Assembly: GCA_002352105.1 (NCBI GenBank)
Contig: DEHV01000039.1
Location: 102,755-166,754 of the forward strand
DNA: 64,000 nt
Direction of reading: 5' to 3'
Origin: Chitinophagaceae bacterium UBA2791
Lineage (GTDB): Bacteria; Bacteroidota; Bacteroidia; Chitinophagales; Chitinophagaceae
Shown here: positions 35,944-46,500 of the stretch, one piece after another
How positions within the stretch are numbered: the stretch's first letter is position 1
Layout of the letters: the number at the start of each line of letters is the position of its first letter
Notes under the pieces: model-generated
Told to the model about the DNA's origin: nothing
Databases searched by the model: none
The model's input: only the letters and a program-made list of their open reading frames with translations
Made by a program: the position numbers and the translations under genes

Positions 35944-37524
35944 TCAGGTGATAAGCTTTTTAACCGTTTCCAAATCATCAATATCCTGCACGGTCTTGTC
36001 CTTCCGCCACCGCGCGATACGCGGAAAACGCAGCGCCACGCCCGATTTATGCCGGCTGCTGTAACCAATCCCTTCAAAGGCGATTTCAAAAACCAGCTCC
36101 GGTTTTACCGTTCGCACGGGTCCGAATTTTTCAATCGCATTTTTATTTACAAAGCGGCTAACCTCCTGTATTTCCTTGTCAGTCAACCCTGAGTAGGCTT
36201 TGGCGATGGTAACCAGCATATCCCCGTCCCGGACGGCAAAGGTATAATCGGAATAATAGGCGCTACGCCTGCCGCTTCCTTTTTGCGCATAGATCAGCAC
36301 GGCATCAATGGTAAGCGGATCGATCTTCCATTTCCACCAATCGCCTTTTTTTCGGCCGGTATGATAGATCGAGCGGCGATGCTTCAGCATTAATCCTTCG
36401 CTATTCCGTTCCCGCGCAGTCTCCCTCAACTGGAGCAGGCTTTCCGGATCCGCTGCGCTTACTACCGGAGATAGTTGGATGCTGGCAGGAGAATAACTTT
36501 CCACGATCATTTCCAGTAAGGCTCTGCGCTCCTGCAATGGACGGAGCCGGATATCCTCGCCCTTCCATTCCAATAGATCATATGCGTACATGCCCACCGG
36601 CGTATCGGTCAGTATTTTTCTGGTCAACAATTTCCTGTTCAACCGTTTTTGCAATTCGGAAAAATTCAACACGGCGCCTTCTTTAATAGGAAGTATTTCC
36701 CCGTCAATAACAAAGTCTTCATCCCATTGCTGCGCCGTTGCCACAACTTCGGGAAACTGACTGGTAACCAATTCCTCTCCTCTCGACCATATAAACACTT
36801 CTCCCGCCCGCTTGACGAGTTGTCCGCGAATGCCATCCCATTTATACTCGGCCTGCCATTCGCTTAGCGGCGCCAGCCGCTCGACAGGCGTTTCCAAAGC
36901 ATATGCCAGGCAAAAAGGATAAGGCTTGGACAAAAACGTATTGGAATAATGACCATGAATCAACGGTTCAAATTCAACATCATCCAGGCGCCACTCGCCC
37001 ATAATGCTATGCGCAACCGCAGTCTCATCCAACGCGTAATGTTTGGCCAGGGCATTGATCAGCCCTTTGGAAGACAAGCCTACCCGAAAACTGCCGCCAA
37101 GCAGCTTGTTAAAAATGAACCGTTCCGTAGTATTCAGGTTATTCCAGGCATGCAGAACAAAATATCTTTTCTCTGCCTCCGTTGCATCCGCCAAGGCTAT
37201 GATATCCTGCATCCATGCATATAAGGGCTTTTCCGTTTGCTGTTGCGGCGGCGGTAATATCAGGGCAATCGTTTCGCCCAGATCGCCCACCGAACTATAC
37301 GATTCTATAAAAAGCCATTCGGGGATCCCGGCAATCTCCATTGCCCATTGCTTCATTAAACCGGAACCGACATGACGCTTAGGCCGCTTGCCGGTAAAAA
37401 GCGCCAGCAACCAGAGTTTGTCCTTATCATCAGCATCCCGTAAAAACCGTTGGATGGCTTCCGTTTTTAGGCTGGTTTTATTGGAGCTGTCCAGGTCGTT
37501 CACCAATTTTGCAAAGGCCTTCAT
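35944..37524 (-). CDS. ATP-dependent DNA ligase of the exonuclease-associated family
   Basis: A 526-residue ligase with an N-terminal helical DNA-binding domain (FAKLVNDLDSSNKTSLKTEA, IFNKLLGGSFRVGLSSKG), a nucleotidyltransferase domain with the adenylated Lys228 in AEYKWDGIRGQLV, DFVIDGEIL, GMYAYDLLEW, SEGLMLKHRRSIY and WWKWK, and an OB domain with ELVFEIAFEGI. It belongs to the stand-alone bacterial type found beside a metallo-beta-lactamase exonuclease rather than to NHEJ LigD. Its start overlaps the stop of that exonuclease by four bases (ATGA), so the two are translationally coupled. A role in DNA-end repair is inferred from the pairing. Confidence 0.92.
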   Translation of the reverse strand: MKAFAKLVNDLDSSNKTSLKTEAIQRFLRDADDKDKLWLLALFTGKRPKRHVGSGLMKQWAMEIAGIPEWLFIESYSSVGDLGETIALILPPPQQQTEKPLYAWMQDIIALADATEAEKRYFVLHAWNNLNTTERFIFNKLLGGSFRVGLSSKGLINALAKHYALDETAVAHSIMGEWRLDDVEFEPLIHGHYSNTFLSKPYPFCLAYALETPVERLAPLSEWQAEYKWDGIRGQLVKRAGEVFIWSRGEELVTSQFPEVVATAQQWDEDFVIDGEILPIKEGAVLNFSELQKRLNRKLLTRKILTDTPVGMYAYDLLEWKGEDIRLRPLQERRALLEMIVESYSPASIQLSPVVSAADPESLLQLRETARERNSEGLMLKHRRSIYHTGRKKGDWWKWKIDPLTIDAVLIYAQKGSGRRSAYYSDYTFAVRDGDMLVTIAKAYSGLTDKEIQEVSRFVNKNAIEKFGPVRTVKPELVFEIAFEGIGYSSRHKSGVALRFPRIARWRKDKTVQDIDDLETVKKLIT

Positions 37525-38549
37525 TCTTTTTCCGCTTTTACCGTTTCTTCTATTTCTTCCTCCGCGCCAAATTCGGTTTTAATCGCTTCGGCATAAATGC
37601 CCGTCTCGTTCAGGTATTTGGCAAACGTTTGGGTATGCCCGTGAGTAACATATACCTTATCCGCTTCTGTAGCCTTAATGGCTTGTAGCAATCCGGGCCA
37701 ATCGGCATGGTCGCTGACAGCGAAACCCGCATCGGCGCTGCGCCAGCGTCGCGCGCCCCGCACCTGCATCCAACCCGAACAGATAGCTGTGGCAAAATCC
37801 GGGATTCTTTTCAGGGCATTGCTATCGGCCAAAGCAGGCGGCACGATCACTATTTTTCCGGCAACCTTTTTCACATCTTCTCTAAGATCCAGGTTTCTGT
37901 ATTCTGGCAACGGTATACCCGCCGATACGTATGCTTCATTAAGTCTCGCAATTGAATAATGAACATAAATATCGCCCATTCCCTCCAACGCTTTCAGGAT
38001 GCGTTGGGCCTTTCCCAGGGAGTAGCCTATAAATACGCTGGTTTTGCCCCGAGCCTGGTTCTCTGTTATCCATTGGCGCATCTGCTGCTGATAACTTTCT
38101 ACCGGCAGCCATTTATAGATGGGCAATCCAAACGTGCTTTCCGTTACAAACTCATGGCAGCGCACAGGTTCAAAAGGCGTCGAGAGTCCATCGTCCTGCA
38201 CTTTGTAATCGCCGGAGACCACCGCTACTTTGCCGCCGTATTCCAAACGGATCTGCGCCGAGCCGATAATATGCCCTGCCGGGTGAAAGGAAACCTTTAC
38301 GCCATTAAGATAGGTAGGCTCGTTATAGGCAATCCCCTGAACCTGTATGTCCGCGCCAATACGCGCCTTGAGGATGGGTACCGTAAAATGATGGCAGAGA
38401 TAATGCTGCATTCCTTCGCGCGCATGGTCAGCATGACCATGCATAATCAGCGCTTTCGCTACCGGGCGCCAGGGGTCTATATAAAACCGGCCCGGAACGC
38501 AATATATCCCTTCGGAACAAAACCGGAGTAAGGGTTCATCCTGTATCAC
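37521..38549 (-). CDS. ligase-associated MBL-fold DNA exonuclease
   Basis: A 342-residue metallo-beta-lactamase/beta-CASP nuclease. Motifs are ALIMHGHADHAREGM, FHPAGHIIGSAQIRLEYGG, VAVVSGDYKVQDDGL, FVTESTFGLPIYKW and the late AVSDHADWPGLLQAI and VYVTHGHTQTFAKYL. The start FCSEGIYCVPGRFYIDPWRP is typical of the family found with ATP-dependent ligases. Only a GTG start (38549) is available; a stop lies four codons upstream. In many bacteria the set also includes a DExH helicase and a metallophosphoesterase; neither is next to this pair. Confidence 0.9.
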   Translation of the reverse strand: MIQDEPLLRFCSEGIYCVPGRFYIDPWRPVAKALIMHGHADHAREGMQHYLCHHFTVPILKARIGADIQVQGIAYNEPTYLNGVKVSFHPAGHIIGSAQIRLEYGGKVAVVSGDYKVQDDGLSTPFEPVRCHEFVTESTFGLPIYKWLPVESYQQQMRQWITENQARGKTSVFIGYSLGKAQRILKALEGMGDIYVHYSIARLNEAYVSAGIPLPEYRNLDLREDVKKVAGKIVIVPPALADSNALKRIPDFATAICSGWMQVRGARRWRSADAGFAVSDHADWPGLLQAIKATEADKVYVTHGHTQTFAKYLNETGIYAEAIKTEFGAEEEIEETVKAEKE

Positions 38550-39071
38550 ACATGAAATTTACGCTTTTTCAGGCGCTTAAAAAGCAGGCCTCCCTAAAAC
38601 AAATGATCTCTTATGTCCGCGCCCAAAAACATTTCGCAGGGGGGTAGCCCGTTATCAAACCATAACTTAAAGAAGCGGGCTGCGATTGCCAGGTATTTAA
38701 GCCAGATGAATGATCCAGGCTACAACAGGGCAAGTAACCTGTACGGTTTTAAAGAATGCTACCTGCGAACGGCCGGATAGTATTATTTCCGCAGCCCCTA
38801 TTTGCTATTCTATATATAATTTGATAAATATCAACAATTTATGCATAAAGAAACAAAAAGTTATGGTTATTGAATAATGAAATAAGGTAGCGACTGGGTT
38901 TCAGCCTTAACGCCTCATAGGTCCGGGGATAAAAACTCCAAATGAGTCGCCGCCTGAAATAATAGACTTTACCTTTTTTCTCTCATTTTTTGTACTTTGC
39001 AAATGCATCGCGCTATCCCTTCCATTGAAATGCTATCCCGTATCCTGGTCATTTCTTAACCCTTCCTTCAC
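38550..39071. other. 522-base divergent spacer before the kinase/AAA cluster
   Basis: No gene is seen. The spacer contains a hairpin-forming pair AGCCCG and CGGGCT (38647-38684), interspersed element copy B (38886-38959) and, at 38993-38999, TACTTTG, one base short of the -7 consensus. The promoter of the long operon starting at 39072 should lie in the last 100 bases. Confidence 0.5.
38886..38959 (+). repeat. interspersed element, copy B (74 bp, best preserved)
   Basis: The ends are imperfect inverted repeats: GGTAGCGACT at the left and AGTCGCCGCC at the right (8 of 10 pair). The segment aligns with copy A (11912-11984, opposite strand) and copy C (35406-35471). It has no coding capacity. 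Confidence 0.65.
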
Positions 39072-39710
39072 ATGTCAACCGCTATTCCTTTTATACTTGC
39101 CTGGATCGTTATTGCCATACCCGTATTTTTCCTGGCCTATGCAATTTTCCTCATCAAAGAAAACAAGATAGGGAAGTATGCCGCCGTTTACGGCAGAGCT
39201 GCATTAATGGTTGTTTTATTCTTTGTAATTATAGGATCTTATGTATTTGTTCCCTACCTGATGGGCAAGGCCGCCGGCCCTACAGAATATGCGGTAGAAG
39301 GAACTTACTATTCGGCTTCCTCGGGAGACACGCTTACCCTAAGCAATGGGAAAATACTGATCCGGGGCCGGATCAAAGCGGATGATATCACCGGCAACTT
39401 CTCCATTACCGGTACGAACAGCGGTTTTGAAAGTCAATTCGAATCAGGCATTAAAGCAATGATAGGAGAATACTCGGGCGCGCCCGGCAGGAACCGGATG
39501 CTAACGATGTCATGGGTCGACTCCTCCGCTTATAAAAAAGCAATCGCCAATCAAAAACCGTCGGCAAGGAAAAACAATAACAAGAACCTAAACTCCACCC
39601 TGAAATACAAATCTGCATCATGGTGGGTTGAAACCAAAAGCGACACTGAGCTGACCTTACAGCCGACCAATAAGAATAACGCCAATAAACTCTTTTTTAC
39701 CAAATTATAA
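39072..39710 (+). CDS. two-helix membrane protein, first gene of the kinase/AAA cluster
   Basis: A 212-residue protein of no family I know. Two membrane helices (about residues 5-27, FILAWIVIAIPVFFLAYAIF, and 43-62, ALMVVLFFVIIGSYVFVPYL) flank a basic loop KENKIGKYAAVYGR, so both ends should face the periplasm. The C-terminal 150 residues are beta-rich (YAVEGTYYSASSGDTLTLSN, KILIRGRIKADDITGNFSIT) and end in LTLQPTNKNNANKLFFTKL. It opens a seven-gene block; the next start codon follows after 10 bases. Confidence 0.75.
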   Translation: MSTAIPFILAWIVIAIPVFFLAYAIFLIKENKIGKYAAVYGRAALMVVLFFVIIGSYVFVPYLMGKAAGPTEYAVEGTYYSASSGDTLTLSNGKILIRGRIKADDITGNFSITGTNSGFESQFESGIKAMIGEYSGAPGRNRMLTMSWVDSSAYKKAIANQKPSARKNNNKNLNSTLKYKSASWWVETKSDTELTLQPTNKNNANKLFFTKL

Positions 39711-39720
39711 ATGATCGCCT

Positions 39721-40623
39721 TTGGCCGCCAATCAATCTTTCCAGGAATTGTTCCGCTTTCAGGAACCACAACAGCGTCAAGCCCTGCGCGATAGCCGGGA
39801 AGGAGAGCAATGCCCTTCCTGCCTGGCAGCCGTAAAACCAGGCGCCGATATTTGCGAATCCTGCGGCGAATGGCTGCTTCCGGGGAAATGCAATTTCTGT
39901 TATGCTGAATACAAAAGGGACCAGAAATTTTGCGGCAACTGCGGAAATCCGCCGGGGGGCATCGCCTGTAAAAACTGCGGCGCGCATTCTCATTTCGATT
40001 TCTGCCCAAAATGCAATGAGCCGCTGTCCAGAAAGGCGGCGCCTTCATTACAGGCGCTGCTGGATAGTCCGGAAGTGCAGATGCTGAAGGATATCAAACA
40101 GGCGGCACGCGCTCCGGAAACCTCTGCCAAAACCACGCCGGCAGACCAATTGAATCAATTAAACGCCTATCTGAAAAATGATCATCAGGCAAGCGCGAAG
40201 ACTCCCGCAAACCGTTTCAATTTCACTGGCGACAACAAGGATTTTTCAAAAGATCTGGAGGCGAGTCAACAATCCATGCAAAAGATACTTGAAGAAAACA
40301 AGACGGTTGACGATACCCTGCTAAAAATGAAGATCAAGGAATTACAAAAAAAAGCATTTAGCGATAACCAGGCGGCCAGGCTATACTATACCTCCATAAA
40401 GATCATGTTGCCCCAATTAGATGCCTGCAAGAGTTTTCTGGGATGGAAATGCAACTATGCCAATTTTATTCATTATGCCGGTCCCTCAGACTGCGCCTGC
40501 CCGAGTATGGGCGGACACTGGGTGTGTAAAGACGATGTGAAATGGGTCGGCGCCAACTCCTTTATCTATGACGGGCTGACGTACACAGAAGGCAATGAAC
40601 CTAAAGGGATCTACCACGACTAA
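39721..40623 (+). CDS. triple zinc-ribbon protein
   Basis: A 300-residue cytoplasmic protein with three consecutive C4 zinc ribbons: Cys31/34/45/48, Cys57/60/71/74 and Cys83/86/95/98. A helical, lysine- and glutamine-rich middle follows, and the C-terminal part has another cysteine-rich patch (CKSFLGWKCNYANF, DCACPSMGGHWVCKDD). A TTG at 39721 is the only possible start, because a stop lies three codons upstream and no ATG occurs in frame for 100 residues; an ATG at 39711 is in another frame and closes after 28 codons. Ribbons of this type often mediate protein contacts. Two other proteins of the cluster also begin with ribbons. Confidence 0.75.
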   Translation: MAANQSFQELFRFQEPQQRQALRDSREGEQCPSCLAAVKPGADICESCGEWLLPGKCNFCYAEYKRDQKFCGNCGNPPGGIACKNCGAHSHFDFCPKCNEPLSRKAAPSLQALLDSPEVQMLKDIKQAARAPETSAKTTPADQLNQLNAYLKNDHQASAKTPANRFNFTGDNKDFSKDLEASQQSMQKILEENKTVDDTLLKMKIKELQKKAFSDNQAARLYYTSIKIMLPQLDACKSFLGWKCNYANFIHYAGPSDCACPSMGGHWVCKDDVKWVGANSFIYDGLTYTEGNEPKGIYHD

Positions 40624-40652
40624 CCAATTAATACCACCCTAAGCTTATTATT

Positions 40653-43508
40653 ATGAGCACAGAACGTTTCGACTCGCCGGGCAAGATCATCGGCAGCCAT
40701 GCAGAGGAGGCTAAGACCACGCGCATAGACAGCGCCATTATCAGCGCCGATGCGCCGGTAAGCTCCCCTGCCGCCAAAAGCTATCAGCTGAATAACAAGC
40801 TGTATAACGTGGTAAGACAAATAGCAAGCAGCGGGGAGGCCGAACTCTTTCTCGTGGAAGAGGGCGGAAAACAACAGGTTCTTAAATATTATTTCTCCAA
40901 TTATAAACCCAAAGATGAAGTCATCAGGAAACTGCAATCGATCAGGCGAAACGATTTTATCGTACCGCTCGATTACGGGTATCATCACGACCGGTTCTGG
41001 GAGATCAATGAATATATGGAGGGAGGCACGCTGGGCGATATACTTCCGGTAAAGGATATCGCCTTGTTTAAAGACCTCGTGCATAAAATAACCGAAACCA
41101 TTCATGCCTGTCACAGTAACAATATCATCCATCGCGACATTAAACCGGTAAACATATTTTTCAGGCATCCCGACAGGCAGGAAATCGTACTCGGCGATTT
41201 CGGTATAGCCTCTCCTGTGCAGGACGGCGAAAACTATCGCGTTACGACAGTGGCAAGAACATCTACCTACGCGGCCCCTGAACTGTTTACCAATATCGAT
41301 AACTATACGACGCTGGACAATAAGGTTGATTATTACGCGCTGGGCATCAGTCTCCTCGAAATGTGGATCGGAGACGATCCCTTTAAAGGCATTATGCAGT
41401 TCAATATCATGCGCATCAAAACGGAAGGACGCGTGTCTATCCCGCCGGATATTCATCCGGATATTGAAATGCTGATCAAGGGGCTTATTACCACGGAGCC
41501 GCCCAAACGCTGGGGTTATGAAGAAGTAAAAAAATGGCTGCGCGGCGAGCCGGTCAAAGTGCACTATCAAACGCAGAACATCAAATTTGCGCCTTATGAT
41601 TTTGATGCGGTGCAGGGAATACAAGTGAACAATCCCAGGGAGCTTGCGCATCATATGGAACGCAATCCCCAAAAAGCCGCAAAACAGTTATACAGTCACA
41701 GCATTTCCGAATGGATAAAAACCGCTTCGCAGGATATGTACAGCGAGGTGTTCGATATTGTTGAGCGCGCATACCCGAACACTTCGGAAGATAATATCAG
41801 CGCAGGAATTACCAAGACCATTTATTTATTGGATAAGGACCGCGCTTTCAAATCCTATGACGGTTCAGAATGGCAAACGCCCCAGGACCTCGGCGCGCAC
41901 ATTGAACAACACGCTGGCTTTTATAAAAACGAGCTCAGCAACCCGGCGGCCAAATTATATCTTTTCCTGGAAGCAAGGGGATTTCAGGAAAGAGCCGACA
42001 AGTACCGCAGGTACTATAAAAATCACCCGGCAGACAAAGCCTTTAACCTGGTCATCCTCGACCTGCAGGATAACAAGTTAAAGATCGACGGGCATTCATT
42101 GGACAATATCAATCAGCTCACTGCAACGCCGGGGCCATTGGCGCAGAAAATAGTGAATGAAGTTGCAGACGGCAATTCGAAGGTATCCATATGGCTCGAT
42201 ATCAATTTTAATCATCTTGCAGACGACATCAATCGCTGGAGGCATCTTAATAACTATACCGTAAAAACATTAAGTTATGCGCTTCACACAGGCGGACTTC
42301 GGATAGCAGACGGGGAAGCCATGAACCCCCAGGAGTTTTATCAACTGATCGATACGTCTCCCGAACTCATCACCACGGATCCAGACGCGGCAAACAACAG
42401 GCAAAACGCCGACTACTGGCTTAGGCATTACCAGAAATCCTCTTTGTTACAAATAATTGTTCAAAACGACTTCCTGGGCCGCGACGATCTCAGCCCCAGC
42501 CAGTTTGAGGCAATATATGAATACCTGCTTACCGGGAAAACCGATAAAAATCCTTTCGAGATCACCATCATGATCTGCCGGCAGATCCAAAAACTGACTG
42601 CCGGAAACAATGAAGCCGTACAGGTTGTCGTCAATATGGCAAAACCGGCCTACCACCGGTTCATGGATGAGCACAGGCAGACGAAAGTATATGCCACTGA
42701 ATCGCTCTATGATATTGTGGGGTTTATCCGCAAAATCAATGAAGTCTATCCGGCCCTTGCCTCGGAAACGCTGCTTTCCCTTGACGCTAAACTCAGCGCC
42801 TTTATTCATGAGGATTTTAACAACCTGAAAAACAATTCGGAATATTTCGACATTTTACGCGGCCACGTGAAAACTTTCCTGCAAAATTCTGTGGCCCCGA
42901 TCAATAATGACCTGCCTTATTATCAACATTGGCAAAAGGAACAGCAGTTGATCGAGCGCCAGTCTTCGGCGCTGGAATTTCAAATCGCCGCCGAACAGAA
43001 AAAGGAAGAAGCAGAAATACTGCAGAAGTTCAAACAATTTGTAACAACCAGCATAGAAAATCAAATCAACTATCTGGAAAAGGGCAAGACATTTTATATC
43101 ATATTCGTAAAAACCATAACCTGGCTTATCATTATCGTCTGTATGCTCATCGCTTATGCCGAGCCCCAGGCCATGAGCTCAATGATCGGCACGGCGGTTA
43201 TCCTTTTTCTTGTTATGACCTTTATTACCAGGAGGGTTCGCAGAAGAAGACCTCATAACGGACTGGGGATCATCTTCGATCCCTTACACAAATTAATGGG
43301 CAAACTCTTATACAGGCCGGTCCTGAAAAAGATGAGGGCGGATAAGAACAGCGCGTTGAACAACCAGATGGCGAAGGCTCAAATGACGGAGCTGGAAAAG
43401 TCGAACGAAAAATTCAAAGGGAAAAAGTTCAACCTGCTTTTTGAAGAGCGGGCGCGCGTGATATTGTTGCCGCAGGCGCAACTGGAAAATGAACTGGCAA
43501 AAATATAA
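40653..43508 (+). CDS. membrane-anchored Ser/Thr protein kinase
   Basis: A 951-residue protein. The kinase domain (about residues 45-300) is complete: ATP-lysine Lys78 in QQVLKYYF, HRDIKPVNIFF (Asp162), DFGIA (Asp182) and AAPELF (Glu210). A long middle part (300-800) is helical with Trp-containing segments such as SISEWIKTASQDMY; I recognise no named domain there. Near the end a coiled coil precedes two membrane helices (about 813-835 and 841-860), then RRVRRRRPHNG and a 90-residue cytoplasmic tail. Kinase and tail should both face the cytoplasm. It is 29 bases from the ribbon protein and 9 from the AAA gene. Its phospho-partner is probably read by the FHA protein of the same cluster (inference). 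Confidence 0.9.
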   Translation: MSTERFDSPGKIIGSHAEEAKTTRIDSAIISADAPVSSPAAKSYQLNNKLYNVVRQIASSGEAELFLVEEGGKQQVLKYYFSNYKPKDEVIRKLQSIRRNDFIVPLDYGYHHDRFWEINEYMEGGTLGDILPVKDIALFKDLVHKITETIHACHSNNIIHRDIKPVNIFFRHPDRQEIVLGDFGIASPVQDGENYRVTTVARTSTYAAPELFTNIDNYTTLDNKVDYYALGISLLEMWIGDDPFKGIMQFNIMRIKTEGRVSIPPDIHPDIEMLIKGLITTEPPKRWGYEEVKKWLRGEPVKVHYQTQNIKFAPYDFDAVQGIQVNNPRELAHHMERNPQKAAKQLYSHSISEWIKTASQDMYSEVFDIVERAYPNTSEDNISAGITKTIYLLDKDRAFKSYDGSEWQTPQDLGAHIEQHAGFYKNELSNPAAKLYLFLEARGFQERADKYRRYYKNHPADKAFNLVILDLQDNKLKIDGHSLDNINQLTATPGPLAQKIVNEVADGNSKVSIWLDINFNHLADDINRWRHLNNYTVKTLSYALHTGGLRIADGEAMNPQEFYQLIDTSPELITTDPDAANNRQNADYWLRHYQKSSLLQIIVQNDFLGRDDLSPSQFEAIYEYLLTGKTDKNPFEITIMICRQIQKLTAGNNEAVQVVVNMAKPAYHRFMDEHRQTKVYATESLYDIVGFIRKINEVYPALASETLLSLDAKLSAFIHEDFNNLKNNSEYFDILRGHVKTFLQNSVAPINNDLPYYQHWQKEQQLIERQSSALEFQIAAEQKKEEAEILQKFKQFVTTSIENQINYLEKGKTFYIIFVKTITWLIIIVCMLIAYAEPQAMSSMIGTAVILFLVMTFITRRVRRRRPHNGLGIIFDPLHKLMGKLLYRPVLKKMRADKNSALNNQMAKAQMTELEKSNEKFKGKKFNLLFEERARVILLPQAQLENELAKI

Positions 43509-43517
43509 GTTGGAACG

Positions 43518-46500
43518 ATGGAATGCAGCAACTGCCATAAGCCGAACCGTTCGGCGGCCAAATTTTGTAAACATTGCGGTAAGGAACTTACCGTTGCCGG
43601 CGGCGGCAATGGGCAAGCGATGGATCCGCATTTTGATCTTCTTATCGGCCTGGACGATCTGAAAGCAACCATCCAACGCGAGATCATCGCTTTTAAAAAC
43701 ATGCGCACCGCGGGCTTCCGGTACGATACCCGGAACCTGCAGACCATACTGATGGGAAATTCAGGAACGGGAAAAAACAAAGTGGTGGAGGCGCTTGCGA
43801 AAGTATATTTCAAAAATGGGATCACTTCGAAGCCCGATCCGAAAATAGTATCCGCGATAGACTTTGCGGAATTCAGCAGGAACCTGGCGGCAAATATCGA
43901 TGCGGCCAGGGGAGGGATCCTATGCATTGACAATGCGCACCAGCTTGTTCCGGCAGGTTACCAGGCGGGCCAATCCCTGCCTATTGATAAGCTGTATGCG
44001 GAAATGGAGAAAAGGGCTGGCGATCCCGTTGTGATGCTATCTTCCAAAACAGAAGGATTTCGCGAATACCTGGAGGCTAACCATGATGTAAACAATCGCT
44101 TCAACCTTAAATTCTACCTTCCGGATATGAATGTGGACCAGATGCTGCAATTGGCAAACTGGTATGTGAAGGAAAAGAAATTCGAGATGGGCGCCGCCGC
44201 ACAGGCAAAACTGAAAAAACGTTTATTATACCTGTTCCGTCGTCAGCAAGACGCCGAACAGGCCATGCATACCGGGAAAAATGGCTTCCTGGTGCATAAA
44301 GAGCTAAACAAGATCTTCAGCGACCATTTCATCAACCCTTCTTTCATGCATTCTCCCACTACCTTGCTGGAGAGCGATATCCAGGGAGAAATATACGAGA
44401 TCAAACCCGCGGAGGAGGTATTGAATGAGCTGGATGATTTTATAGGAATGGACGGCGTAAAAGCGTTTTTGGAAAAGATGGTCAACCTGCTGCGGATCGG
44501 GCAGAAGGACGCCGCCACTACCGGTAAGGAACAATTGATCGGATCGCATATTGTACTTACCGGGAACCCTGGCACGGGCAAGACCACGCTTGCGCGTAAG
44601 TTGGGCGAAGTTTTTGCAGCAGCGGGGATCCTGTCCAGCGGGCATGTCGTTGAAACGGACCGGAGTAAGCTCGTGGGCAAATATGTGGGAGAAACCGCAT
44701 TGCTGGTACAGAAGTATTGCAATGAGGCGATGGGCGGCGTATTGCTGGTTGATGAAGCCTATACCTTAAAACAAAGCGACCAGGACAACTTCGGACAGGA
44801 AGCCATTGATACGCTGCTTAAACGCATGGAAGACGACCGCGGAAAATTTGTGGTGATCGCCGCAGGATACCAGAAAGAAATGCAGAATTTCATTGGCGCC
44901 AACCCGGGCATGAAATCGCGCGTGAAAGACAATTTCTTCCATCTCCCGGATTATACGCCCGACCAGTTATTGGCCATCCTTAAATTATTTATTAAGAAAG
45001 GCGGGTATATACTGGAGCCGGAAGCTGAAAAAAAGGCCTCCGCTCACCTCGCGCAATTATTCAACCAGCGTACGCGCGATTTCGGCAATGGCCGCGACGT
45101 CAGGAATTTTTATGAAAACATCCTTGCCGCCCGCGCAACGCGGCTGATGGGAAAGACCGATGCAGACTACAGCATGAATATCACCGCTGCGGATATTCCT
45201 GTTGAAGAAACGGATCTTTCCGCCGGCAATATTGAATTGCTGCTTGCAGAACTGAACGCGCTGACCGGCCTGGAAGAAGTAAAGGCAGAAATAAATTCGC
45301 TGGTGAATTTCCTGGAAGCCGAACGACTCCGTTCAGAAGCCGGAGGTAAAAAAAACAATATCAACCTGCATTGTGTTTTTACCGGGAATCCCGGCACGGG
45401 TAAGACCACGGTAGCCAGGATCCTGGCCAGGATATTTAAAAGCCTGGGCGTGCTCGGAAAGGGTCAGTTGATCGAGGTAACCGATAAAGATCTTGTCGCG
45501 GGGTACATCGGACAAACTTCGGCCAAAACAGACAAGATCATAGACTCGGCGATGGGCGGCGTGCTGTTCATTGACGAAGCCTACACCCTTGCCGCTAAGG
45601 GCCAGAATAGCTTTACCAGCGAAGCGGTAGACACTTTGCTTAAACGCATGGAGGACGACAGGGGAAAGTTTATTGTGATCGCAGCGGGATATACCAAGGA
45701 AATGCAGGATTTCCTGGACAGCAATCCCGGGCTGGACTCAAGATTTGCGCGGAAGATCAATTTTGCGGACTACCCCCCTTCCGCCTTGTACGATATTATG
45801 CAAGGAATGATCCGCGGGGCCAAAATGCATACAAACGAATCGACCGATGCAAGGCTGCTGCAGCGCCTGGAACAATTGTACCGCTCCAAGGACAAGCGTT
45901 TTGCCAATGGGCGCACGGTAAGAAATGAGTTTGAAAAGATACTGCAAGCGCAGTCAATGCGGCTTGTACAACAGAAACGCAGCGGCATGCCGATCGATGC
46001 TATGGAAATTCTTCCCGAGGATATTGCCGTAACCGGCGACAAATCCGCGCTAAGCATCGAGGAAACGCTACAGGAGCTGCATGCCTTAACCGGGCTTAGC
46101 GCAGTAAAAAACGCGATCAACAACCTGGTGGATTTCCTGTCTGCCGAAAAACTGCGCGCTGCGGCAGGAGGGAAACGGAAAGAACTGAACCTGCATTTTG
46201 TATTTAGCGGCAACCCGGGAACAGGCAAAACCACCGTAGCCAGGATACTCGCTAAGATATTCCACGGGCTGGGCATATTGCCCCGGGGGCAATTGATAGA
46301 AACGACCGATAAAGACCTGGTTGCTCCCTATGTGGGCCAAACCTCTCCCCTGACCAATAAGGTGATCGATAGCGCAATGGGCGGCGTATTGTTCATCGAT
46401 GAAGCCTATACCCTGTCTAAAAGCAGCGGGGGATTTGGCGGGGAAGCCATTGATACATTGCTTAAACGCATGGAGGATGACAGGGGAAAATTCATCGTGA

